Below, piece after piece: positions 21,600 through 34,400 of a DNA stretch of 64,000 nucleotides; position 1 is the stretch's first letter, and each line of letters opens with the position of its first letter. The notes beneath the pieces were generated by a model that made no database searches, was not told where the DNA came from, and saw only the letters and a program-made list of their open reading frames with translations. The translations under genes and the position numbers were made by a program. Location of the stretch: NCBI RefSeq assembly GCF_000002985.6, contig NC_003284.9, positions 14,260,001 through 14,324,000 on the forward strand. Direction: 5' to 3'. The stretch is from Caenorhabditis elegans. Taxonomy: Eukaryota; Nematoda; Chromadorea; Rhabditida; Rhabditidae.

Positions 21600-24500
21600 C
21601 GTTTGAGATTTAAATATGATCAATCTGAGATATATTTTTATGGCCCACCAGTGAATAAAAGGATATATGAAAAAAAAATAGAAGAATTGTAACATAGCAC
21701 ATACTTTAGTGACTAAATCTAGGTACACACTGTTAAAAATTTTCAAACATTATATTAGCATTCTATCAGTTTTGCACACTTCTGCATGTGTTCGAGGCTA
21801 TCTAAATTATTCACAGCTTTTTTCAGACTTTTATAAAATTTCGTGTGATTAAAATTTTGCCAAGACTTGAGTCTCTACGTAAAATGTCAGTTTTGTAAAT
21901 GAGAACAAGCTTTTGTATCGCATTGTTTCGTCGCTTTTTTTATACTAAAGTTCAAAATTTAGCTCACGCGTTGCCTATAATAAATTGACGCCTTTCCAAA
22001 GAATAGCAAAAAATAAAATCGAGAGAACGGAAAGGAGGAGACATCAAGATCCACAACTGAAAAAAAATGAGCATAAGACATTTGACTGTAGAAAAGAGAG
22101 CACAGAGAAGCTATGGCGCAGACAGAAAAGAGGCGGAGTTTTGAAAGATCATATGTAAGCGCATACATTTCCGAAAAGAGGGCTAACGAATATTCTTGTT
22201 CAACAACAAACCTTAAAAGCATTCATTTGCCATATGGTACAATTTTGAAATAGCTTTATGGCAACAAAGCAAAAGTCAAAAAAAAAGAGATTAAAGATGT
22301 ATTTGATGAGATAGAACTGTTCAACTTTTTTTCAAGTATTAAGCTAAACGTGCAGCGGATTTATTTTTTTAAATTACTCATTTCAAGCTTCACGGGCTGC
22401 CCATAATATAAACTATTATAAAATCAATTTTTGAACAAGTTTACCTGTTATATATATTAGATGTAGATCAAAATCGTGAAACATTCTGAGATGTAATGAA
22501 ATTTAATTTTTCACGAGAAACCAGATTCTAACATTTTGATACATTCAAAATGTTATCCAAAATCTCCAAGATGACAGGATAATTTATACATCACAAGGAT
22601 TTGAACTAGAATTTTAGAATTCAGACTTTTGCAAATTTCTAAAATTGCTTCTTTGAAGTTACAAAACAGTTCCGTTTTCCTCAGGTTGCCAGTTTTTCAA
22701 AAACAAAAATATTGCAAAATTTACTGCAATTCAAAAAAAAATAGTACGTCGAGTGAAAAACTTTACATTGTTAAAATTACAGTGCATAAGAAAATATGAC
22801 AGTTTGGTAATATAAACAGGCATGGCACACAATAAATTGTGCGGATAATTCAATTTAAAATTTTTGTAAGAATAGGGGCATTTTAAAACGGAAGTCGGTG
22901 ATTTTTAACTCAATTAAAAATCTATATAAAGAATTGTAAAACAATTGACGCAAATTCAAAGTGTTGTAACCTTAAAACAATCAGAAGCATAATTAGTTTT
23001 GGTAATATGCAGCAAAACTGAACAAGCATACACTCAATTATGCATCATTTGAACTTTAGGATTTTGCAACTAGAAAAGAATAAAGTAAGATGATGTATTT
23101 TGAAACAAAAATACAAACTTCTAGCTCGAAGTTTAAAAATACCTTTGATTGAATGTTAGTGTGGAAATTTTTTGAAACAAAGTTAGGCACTTTGATACAA
23201 AACTACAAGAGAAAATTGAAGTTTCAATAAAATTTGTTAATTCCATTTTATACATTGAAATGTTATGTCGTCTTGATGGTGACTAGAAGAAAAGCCAACA
23301 GAGACATGTCGGAAGTTAATGGTTTTAGGGAAAACAAAACAATGTCAATTTGTGAAAACGTTCCGCGTACATCTTTTGTTGGGAAAAAACTTCACAAAAA
23401 AACAAATGCTGTCTATTATGAGAATTTGAATTTTTAAAATTAAAAATCCAGAGGTCTCTTTCTTTCTAATTGTCTAGTAATTGTAAATAGAAAGACGTCA
23501 AAACCAGAGAAAGTCAACATGAGTTTTATGTGAGTGATAATATTGGCATTTTGTTGTACTCTCCTTCTCAGTTTGAACATATTCCCACGATACAATAAAT
23601 GGCTTTTGTCGTTCGATTCATAGTCAGAATCAAGAAAAGTGCAAATTTATGTGCATCAGTGACTCCAAAATTAGTATCAATTGAATGAACGGATTTTGTT
23701 GGTCACTTGCAAATAATAGGGGTTAGCAGGTACATTTCTGGTTATCATCATGTTTTTTAATACCTTTCAATATCATATATATATATATATTATCCTAAAG
23801 ACCTCTCCAACTCAAACAGCAATTTGGTCTAAAACTCGTTTAAACTTAAAACTAGGACCTAAACTGCAAAGCAGAGGTATGCGGCAAATGTCAAAGTTTG
23901 CCGAGCTCGGAAAATTCGGAAATTCTCTTTTTCCAATATCTGCCGAGAAAAGCAAATTTGGCAAATTTGCCTCTTATCAAACTTCGAAAAATTTGATATT
24001 TTTTGATAGTTTTTTGGAGCACCAAAACTGATGAATTCTTAACACACATCTGGTTTCTGAATAAGTACCGTGTAGTGTATCTGTTTAAACGTCAAAAAAA
24101 ATTTCAATTTTAAGTCATTTTACTAAATTTTTGGGAACAAAATCACAGGTTTTAAATCAATAATTTTTCATTCGACTTCGACTTTCAACTTTCGGCAAGC
24201 AAATCAAAAAAAAAAGTTACACATCAAATATTATGAATGTTTAACAACAATTTTTTGTTCAACGTAATTTCGTAGTTTCAAAATTGAAAAACGTTCCAGT
24301 AACCGAAAAAAGGAAAGGAGAAAAATGTATATCAACTGACTTTTTTCGGTTATTTTTCTTTCTCCGTTTAATTTCCGGCCACTGCAATGCAAGTTAATGA
24401 AATATTCGACCATTTATCTTAAATACCTTTTCTGTGCCTGGGTAAAATCAGTAAGATAAAAAAAAGTGAAATTTAAACTAGGTTGGCTCGATTTAAATTT

Positions 24501-25475
24501 CACTGAAATTCATGGATCTCATCGGAAACGTTTTTGTTGAATTGAGCTAGGAAGTTGTATTTCAATAGAGAATTTTTTTAAAAAATGTACATAGGAGCTA
24601 ATCATGAGGGGAAATCTTCGAGATCGTGTTTTCTTCACAGTTGGGAAAAATAAACTCGCCCAAAAAAATCAATGCTGTCATAATTTTGATAGCTAGTTCT
24701 ATTTAAAAACTAAGACGCTAAAACTCAGAATTATTCTGGAAAATCTGAAAATGTAGACAATTTCTGTTTTTATTATATTGAGTCTTTGAAGGAAAATTGA
24801 ACATTTTCCAGAGAAAATGTTAATGCCAAATAAATAAGAATTGATTCATCACCAAATAGGCATTATCATTGAAATAAGTAATACAATCGGTAAAACAGAA
24901 CACATATTGAAAAGAGAATTGAAACATGAATGAGCTCAGACTTTTGAGAAAACTCAAATCAATGATCTACTTTTGATAATACTTATTAATTATCAATACT
25001 CCTACCTTACTTCTCATATTGTTGCAATGAGAAATTAAAGTTTACAAAAAAAAACAATCAATGATAAAACTGGGCAAAGAACCTCACATGATATCCTTAA
25101 TGGGGAAAATGTCAAGGATGGGTCAGAGAAAAAATTGTGGGAAGATTTTCCAGATTTCAAGTCTGGCAATGTACCCGAATAGGTGAGAGGACATAACAGA
25201 ATTTGCCAATCGACAAAAAGTGCAGGGCCCGGAAATCGATGAACAAGGATAGAAGAGTACAATATTGCTTGATAAACAACAAGTTGCAAACAAAAAGGAT
25301 TTGAAAAATAAAACTACCAATTGTTGATAAGCGCTGGGACGATTGAGCCGGGACGAGAAAAACATAACAAGTTGGTTTGATGAGAAAATTTTTGAGATTT
25401 TCGTGAAATTGATTGATTGAAATAGATAACGGACTGAGAACAAAAAACATGATAAAAAGATGGAGGAGATAGGCG
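21600..25475. other. 3.9-kb intergenic region
   Basis: It lies between the start of the Ser/Asn-rich gene and the madd-3 stop, both on the minus strand. It is AT-rich with a short TA microsatellite near 23770 and a palindromic patch at 23883-23975 (TTTGCCGAGCTCGG... with CTGCCGAG and repeated GCAAATTTG). I find no supported gene. It should hold the promoter of the 21599 gene and the 3' end of madd-3. Confidence 0.5.
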
Positions 25476-28400
25476 CTAGTCACCATTAATCCGTGGGTTT
25501 GTAGAAGCGTCCATTTTGCAAGGAATCCTGAAAACAATATTTATTGTTGGATACATTTTTTCAAATGAATTCATTTTCTTCAAGGGAATGATCTGATAGA
25601 TATGAAAAAAGATTCTCGAAACTTTCAAAGCCCAATAAATTCTCACCATGAAACATGCTCCTTTTTTTATCCATTGATTAACAATAATTTCACTGGAAAT
25701 AGACTTACTTCAAGTTTTCCGGCAACCGATTAAAGTAGCGATGCTGAAGTGCTTCGGGAAGTTTCATACGAGCAAGAGGCTCAAACATCAACATGTTCTC
25801 AATGAGTTCAAACAGCTCCACGTGTTCTGGGTCTGTACAAGACATGGAACGCTGAAAATGTTTGGTTTAATCTCAAATCATTTTTTAATATGGTTGATTG
25901 CAGGTAAAAACTCTTTTATATGACTTCTCTTGATTTGCACATCTTTAAATATTTGTTTAAAAAAACTAATGAATTATAGATATCAGCGAAAAATTGTGAA
26001 TGAGAATCGACCTTCAAAACTAATATCAAAATATTTAGAAAAAAAAACACACACAAAAATCTAATTACACGGTTTTAATTGATATTAATCAATAACACCA
26101 ACTCACTCTTAATGGTTTGCAATTGTCTCTCACGTAGGCTGCGTCAGCTGAAGTGTTCACCCAATCAAGCCGACCATTGATGAAGAATTTGGTTCTGAAA
26201 GTACTGAAAAAGTTTAATGATCAGGTTGGCCACTGCATTCTGTTCAGATATTCTACATATTTGATAACATAATTATCGCAATGTTATAAAGGATTAGCAT
26301 GAACGTAAAACAATGTTAATGGTTTTAAATTTCAAAAATCACACGTCTGGTTGAAAAAAAATGTATGAGTCAATGTAACAACGATAATTTGAAATTTCGA
26401 AAAGTTCACAAAGCAATATTGTGCAATTAGGAAAACGAAACAAACATCATTCACGCTAGAAACGTACTTTGTCCTCTTTGCCATTCTGAGCGGAATGTCA
26501 CCGAGCACGCGTTCCATCATTGCCAAGTGTTCGCGGTTTTCGTGAGTTTGGAAGAGAGTGACGCCAGTGTAGAGCTCGTATAGGATACATCCGATGGACC
26601 AAACGTCACACGGTTGAGACCAGCCAAGTTCTGAAATTGAAGTTGTTTTATTTTGTGAACACCTAGAGCAGACAAGCTAGTGTTTTTTTTTTGGATTTTG
26701 CGACACATTTATGAATGGTGTATATTATTATACACTTACCAAGAATGACTTCCGGAGCTCGGTAATGTCGTGTCGAGACAATAATTGAATGATGCTCATG
26801 ATCGAAGGTTGCCGATCCGAAATCAATTAACCTCACGTGTGTACTGTGAAGAACTCGCAAAGGCTGAAAACAATCATCAATTTTGAATCGGCGAAGCACA
26901 AACTTTCCAACCTTTTTATCCACTAGTTTTGTGGTGTAACGACTGTCAACAAACAAAATGTTCTCCGGCTTTAAATCTGTGTGAGTCAGCTTATTGTCGT
27001 GCAAAAACTTGACGGCGTTGCAAAGCTGCCACGTTATATGCAGCGTTTGTTCCATTGGATATGGCTTGTAATGATTGGCTTTCTGCAAAAAATTAGCACT
27101 CAAAAATGATTTTGCAAGTATTCTTCAAACTTGAACTTGTAACAAACAACTCACCAAGAAATCAAAAATGCTGGAACCCATCAGGTCAAAAAGCAGACAG
27201 ATGTGTCCGTTGTAGTCAAAGTACGAGCCCATGTGGATCACCCAGCTGAAAAACGACAAAAATTATATTTTCAAGGTTTAAATTTTAGTTTTAGGTTGTC
27301 CGATTTAAGTTTTAATTTGCTAAAATTGCCGAAACTAGCGATTGCCAAAAATTCACAAAAAACCGGCAGTTTCAAGCTCAGAATGTTTTAATCCTCAAAT
27401 GATTAAACGTTTTCATTCAGAAAATGACTAACCGAATACTAAAAAACAATGTGAAATATTTTCAATTTCAGAAATAAAATTAGGTTTGGAAATTGCCAGA
27501 TTTTTTTATTTTTGGCGATTGCCAAAATTAAAAACTGCCGAAAATTTTCGATTGTTACGTAATTTGTATTGGGAACGACATTTTTCATAATTCCATTATT
27601 TTTTTCCATTTTCTGATTTCGAAACTCAAACAATAATGCTTGTTCCCTCGTTCAAAAAGTGCATCTTCAATCTCATAAATCACCACTTTTCTCCAATTCT
27701 TTCTCTCTCTCTCTTTCGCATCAAACATGATCGTGTAGGCTTGTGAAGCAAAAAGTGTAAAGTAGGTTTCAAGTAGAATCAGAAACAATCTATACATTAT
27801 TCTGGTGAACACACATTGTGTTAACTTAAATTTTTTCTTATTTTATAGGCTCCGAAAGGATATCTATCTCTATCTCTCGCATTTTTTTGAAGAAGCATAT
27901 CAGACTTTATAGCCATTTGCTCAATATCCAAAGTGATAATGCAGCAAGTGTTTCCAAGGATTCCCCCATTCAAAATCTTTCACACTCTCCGCTTTTCGCG
28001 TACTATTTATTTCGAACGAACAGTTGTCTTTGTGGGAAGAGGGTGGTGGTGGTGAAGAAAGGATAGACGAGAAAAACCGCACTCATTTCGAAGAGAGAGC
28101 AACGAAAATTCGAGAATTTTTACTCAATCTCTTCGCCTCGTTATTGATTAGTGATTGTCAAGAAGAGCCGAAGAAGATGAAGAAGCTTATTTCTCATCTG
28201 TCATGTGTATAGAAGCTCACACTTTCAATGATCTTCGGCACTTTCAAAGTGTCAGCACACGCGCGTGTTCCGCGCTCGAGTTCAGAAGAAGAGACATTAC
28301 AAAGAAAAGGGAATTTTTCACACATGCCTCCGCGTACACACTTTAATAATGATTAATCTGCAAAACTTACAATTCAACTATCATTATCAATATTCGCAAC

Positions 28401-31400
28401 ACTTTTAAATTCCAAAAAACCACAAATTAAGAGGAGCATCGTATTTTTCAAAATAATTTGACTTGTGTAGAAAACTTGTCAGTGTGAATTGAACTATCAT
28501 GTTAGCGAGGTAAGAAAACTGGAGCATTAAAGTCAAGTCCAACGTCGCGGGCGCGAAATATTTCCTCTCACTTCATGATGGAAAAACGCTTGGCATAGGC
28601 AGGTTTAAAAAAACGGAAGACGCGGAAATTTTAAAAATTATTATTTTGTTCTATTACTCATATTCATGTCACCCTCTGATTTCAACCAATAAATTTCGCG
28701 CACGTCGCTGGACTCAAATTTGATGCTACAGTTTTGCTGAAAGTTTTGCTAAAAAACCAGTTTTTAAGCAAAATTTATGTGGGTTTAAAGTTCAATTTCG
28801 GTGGATCAATAAAAAGAAAAAAATTTGTATTTTTTCAAACTCTAAACCCTTGGTCAACAAAAATCGTAGCTTTTGTCTTAAATTTTTGATCAATAACATT
28901 TTTGAAGTTTGCAAATTTGAACTGTGGATCATTTTTAGCAGAAGCTTACTTTTTCTTTTCCGGATCCTTCTCTGCCAACTTTTGCAACACCTTCACTTCC
29001 AACTTGGCAGCTTCTCGATATTTGCTTACATTCTTTATAATCTTCAAGGCCATGAACGTGTCCGATAATGAGTCATTCACCCGTACCACTTTCCCAAATG
29101 TTCCTTCTCCAAGTGTATCGTAAATGGTGACTGAAAATTAACGTGTGTATGATTTAAAAATAAATGATATCAAAAATAAACATACAACGATTCAAAATGA
29201 AATCTCCTTTCGAGTAGATCAAGTGACCATCTTTATCGTCTTGGTGCTGTGTCCGTTGACTTGAAACAATTTCAGGAACTTTTGGTCGTGCCTGGCTTGC
29301 CTGAAATTTAAACTGGTTATAATTGAAAAAAAAATAAAGCTGAAGATTTCCATGTTCATATTTCTTAGTTATAAAAAATGTTCTAAACTATATTTTGACG
29401 ATACCTGCAAACCAGATCTGGAAGGCTTCCGTGCCTTATCACCGCAGGCAATAATCTTATCAACTTTTGCAGAAACCGACGCCGGAAGTTGTAACTGGGA
29501 TATCAAATTTTGTACTGCAGCAGACTTTGGTTTTGGTGGCTGTGCAGCAGGATTCTCTTTCGACGTTGTCGTACTCGCTGGATCATCAACCGTTGTAGCA
29601 TTTCCACTGCCGGCTTGTGTGGAAAACGCCGCAGCTACAGCATTTACAGTCTTTTTTGCTCGCTGCTCATCAGTTTGTTCCTTGTTGTTGTTGTTGTTGG
29701 TGGTGGTCAAGTTACTACTTAAACCAATCTCTACACCAGATTTAGAGCCTGTCAGCATTGAACCAGCGGGTGGAACTCCTTCGCCTGATAATTTCTTCTT
29801 CCGTAGTGACAGCTTCTTTTCTATCAACCGTTTTTCGTTATCCCCTTGTTGCGGTTGACTTGTTGACGGAACATTTGGACTTCCTATGGCACATATCGTT
29901 GTACCAGATTTCGAGCCATAAGCTCTTCGCAGTGCCTTTGCGCCACCCGTTGATGTTGTAGGCTGCTGACCGTCATCGGTGTTTTGATTTGAGCTTTGAG
30001 GCAAAAATTCAATTCCGTCAATTTTATTTACAAGTTCGCTTGGTAAAGCTTTCGGAGGCGCTCCTACAGACCGTTTCGGCTCTGGAGGCTTTTGCAAGGA
30101 GTTTTGCTTGGCAACGGGAGGCCTCAACGGTGCGGATGCTTGAATTGGTGCCGGCGGCTGAGCAGGAGCACCATCTCGGAGTGGTGCTATTGCGGGAGCA
30201 AATGGAGAAGGTTTGGTTGCAGTTGGAACTGGAGCCGGGTTTGCCTCTGGAGCAACTGCTGATGCAGCTTTTGCTCGCGTGGATGCAGAAGATGGGATTC
30301 GAAGCACCGCTTTCTCAGTTTTTTCCGTCACAGTGCCGTTTTTACTTTTCAGTTCTGTTAATTTACCAGACACTTGTTTCGACACTGGACCCGATCCTGA
30401 ATTTGTTTCAGAAGCCCCTGGTGCTGGAGCTAATGTTTTCGGTGGCGGCTGAGCAGCACTTAATAAGGGTGCAACTTTTGTCACAGTCCCAGGAAGCTTT
30501 GCTGCCGAGATTGGAGCTTTCGATGGAACGGGAGATGGAGTGGGACCAGTGGACTTCTTATCGCCCGGTTTCTCAGACACAGCATGCGGCAACGGAAGTT
30601 GGACAGGATTTTGTGTAGGCGTCGGGTTCGGCGTCATTTTTTGATGCGGGGGAATTTGAGGCACTGGCATTGGTGTTACCGTTTTTGGAGTAGGTGCTCC
30701 AGATTTGATCGGTGTCATTGGTCTTAATAATGCTTTCCAATGATTGTAGCTTTTGTACACGTTTGGATCGGAAACACAACGTCGGAGACTAGCAAGCAAT
30801 TGAGTATTTCGACGACGAGACACGTAGTTTTTGTATTTTCGTTTTCTTGGAATCACAACAAGGGGAAGTCGACGAAGCGCCAATGAATTTGTGGATGGCT
30901 GACCACCAGTACTCGCAATTTTCTGATGAAGAATTGGCATTTCTTGTTGGTTGGGATCTGATGAGCAAGGAGGTTCTACGACTAATATTGGGGCACCCGT
31001 GGCTCCGGTTGCCGTCTTTCCGTTGTTAAAGACAATAGCAGCTGACTGGATTGGCGGCGCGTTCGAAAGTACAGCCCTCTGCGGTAGTCGATGCGAAATG
31101 TAGTGACGACGTGACGCAAGAGGTGAAAGTAGGAGGTGATTTGCGGTAGAACTGCTAGACGGCTCACGAGACGAAGGAGGATTCGGCGATGAGCACGCTG
31201 TCAGACAGTACGGTGAAGCTGATGAGTATGGTGTTGACGTGGATGGGTCCACCGTCGTTGTCGGCACGGCCACTTTGAAGGGTGGCCCTAGAGGAATGGA
31301 ATGTTATGTTCTGGAAAATAATATGACACCTCATGGAAAGATCGGGACATTGGAAAGAAGAAAGTGTGACACATGTTTCAAAAATGGTTAGAATCTTGGA

Positions 31401-34400
31401 AAATCAAATTATAGTTCTACTTCGATATTTGAAAGTTAAAAATCCTCAAACTACGATCTCAATAAGCTCAAAATTGCGAACATACAAAAAAGGAACTATG
31501 AATATTCCTCTAAAAATTGATGTATCTGTCAAAAAAACAAAAGAAACGGCCTTGAACGTAGCTGAATCCCATGTGCGGAATGTTTGTTTATGCACAGACT
31601 GGTGCCGAAAAAAACAGTGTGAAATGGTAGAAAAGCTGTCAAAAATAATGAAGAGCACGTTTTTCCCTAAGATACTCTAAAACTTCGATCTAGGTAGACT
31701 TCAGGTAGTTTCAAAGTACATTGAACTTCTATGATAAAGTGATCGACTGCTAGAAAACCAAGCTGAAAGTACTTTAAAGTCATCGGATACGTTCGAACAA
31801 AATTAATCAATATCGAATCTGCTGACATGATGGCTCATCATCACCTGCTACTATCACCTGACAGAAGATCTTAAGAAGTTCAGTAAATTTGAACGAAAGA
31901 CAATTTTTTTGCGATTGTTGTTAAGCTAAATCTAAGTCGACAAATGTATCACTTGTACGTGGGAGCACAAATGATTGATCTAGGAATACTCTGAATTGAA
32001 AAATGTAATTACTTGCTGAGGAATAGACCTCAAAAATTCAAAATATGTGCATGTTCCAAAACTCTATTACAAATTAGATTAAAGTTTTTTTTTTGAGAGG
32101 TTATGTCGAACAGCAAAACATTAGGATTTGAAGTGACAGCGGTGTATCTCTCCCATCTGATTTTTGGGGAAAACAATTTTCAATTGGTCGCGAAATTATC
32201 AAATTTAGGTTAGAGCCACATAACTTAGATTTGATAAGTTTTAGCTTTCTTTTGACAACGCTTCGTTTAGAAACTTAGAAGACGTTTTACAGACACTAGA
32301 TGTAAAATTAGCATGAAGTTTCGGGATTTTTGTCAGATTGATAGACAAAAGATTTGTAACCGTTGTTTCAGAGAAACTGTCACTAATAATTTGGCATAGT
32401 TTTATTAAACTGTTTGAACTAAAAAGATTCCCAAAAAATTTAAAACCAGCTCTTGGAAATTGACTCAATTTGAAGATCTAAAAACGCAACCGATTTCTAT
32501 TTGATTCTCCATCAGCGGAAAACACGCGGAAAAGGAAAGAGTGGTAAGAAAAGCTTGTAAAAATAGATACACATACACAATTAATAGGTGGCTCCTGCTC
32601 CCGGCAGAAGAAACGGAAACTTGGAGGGAGGAAAAGAATATCAGGCTCTCTTCAGATCAACGGAACCGGGAAGAGATAAAGCACGGGAAGAGACATAGAG
32701 CCGCCCACCACTGGGTATCGGGGCTCCCCGTCTCTCTTTATTTCACTTTACACAAGCCATGTCTTCTTCTCTTTCTACTACTACCTCTTCTTCTTATTCT
32801 TCTTCTTCTTCATCTTATGCTTTCTTCTTTTCCTTCTTGCCCGCGGGAAGCAAGAAGATCTGGGCCATTTTAAACTATCTTTCAACTCTCCCCGTCTCGT
32901 TTCCTCTACTGTCCTCATCGTGGCAAAAGAGTCATCACCACGGAAAGAAACCGAAATTCACGTCACTACGTGAAGCCGATAGCATGTATTTTTCTTCGGA
33001 GCAGCAGCAGCAGTATCAGTCTCAGTATCCGGAGAGCAGAGACGAACAGGTTGAGTGGCGGCGCGGTGAAATGATGAATGATGAACTAATCAATAGGTCA
33101 ACAAGAATTTCTCAGAAGCAACCTGTGTTCAATGAGGGCTCTGTGAATTATTGCAAGTGGTTAATCGATCATCGATCAGAGAAAACCTCGTCAAGGTTCA
33201 AAGATTCTTGGCTTCAGTGTAGTAGTCGCATGGACTGTTGGCTCCTTAGTTTCACTAAAAACTCAGTTTTGAGCTTCAAGTTTCGGAAAAGATTAAGTTA
33301 TTGACGGAAAACCGGAAAAGGCTTCGCTTACAACCTGCTTTTTTGTTTAATCTGACAGTGACAAGAAAATGTTTTTTGACAATTTCACAATTTCACTAGG
33401 TCTCTATCATATCGCTCGTTTTGCTAACATATCTTCTTTCAAAACTCGTTGTTCATAGTTCTTGGCAATTTTGTCGGTACGGCTGTCAAGACTAAAACTC
33501 TTGAGAGCGAGGAAAAATCGTTTGGATTTTAGAATCAAGCGCCGTAACAGATCTGGTTTACAGGTTTCAACCTCTGAAAATTTTGATAATTTTGTCTGAA
33601 ACTAACCGGTATCGGCGTTCTCTGATGTGGGACGATTGGAACGCGAGGTCGTGAAATGGCGGCTTGTTTCTTGTTGACAATTTTGATGCTAAAAAAATGG
33701 AAATTATTTGTCAAAGAGATCTTTGTTGTGATAATTTTTTTGTTTTAATTGATGGAGCCCCGTTTTGAAGGGATAACAAAGTATTTTTGGGTCACGTGGT
33801 GTCAGGATGTTCCATTTTGGTTTGATCTACGTAGATCTACGAGAATAGCGGTAATTTAGAGGCAGACTTTTCAACTTTTGACGTCACGTTTTTTAAGGTT
33901 TTTTTTTTTTGAATTTCGCGCATTTTTGTAGATCAAACCATAATAGGATATCCTGACATCCCGTGTTGGCTACGTTTTCGAGTTCGCAATCATTTTTAAA
34001 ACAATAGATGTTCTATCGAAAAGTTTGTCGGGTAGGTCAAAATCACCAAGCCGATCAAAAAATTATTTCTGAATCTAAACAGTTTTTGTAATTTTTTTTA
34101 CTATAACATAATCTAAATCTAATCTTTGGAACCTAATAGAAAAAATAATATACAAAGTACTCAATACAAAATTTCACTACAGTATTTCTACTAAAATTTC
34201 AAGTAAAAGTCTATTGATTCATATTTATTTAGTCTTGATTAAAATGTCGCCAAAAGTCACAACGAAAAAAAAGCAAAAATGTTTATCAACACAGTATAAA
34301 TATGCCATGTTGTGTTAGTAAATCACTGAGAGAAAACAGAAATTAAAATTAGTCACTTTAATAAATTCGAAAAGTTTCCAACATTCTAGTCATTAGTCAT

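Noticed and set aside
25035..25537. Minus-strand hydrophobic frames beyond the madd-3 stop
   Set aside because: They overlap the last madd-3 exon in other frames and lack splice or start support; they read as 3' flank.
25700..25709. TAA directly after NLK as the madd-3 stop
   Set aside because: The sequence TTGAA|GTAAGTC is a strong donor, and splicing to 25527 restores the family C-terminus IPCKMDAS.
29352..30618. Long plus-strand frames opposite the madd-3 1.9-kb exon
   Set aside because: Antisense shadows of a Pro/Ala/Ser-rich, GC-richer exon; Leu/Glu/Gln-rich composition is what that antisense predicts.
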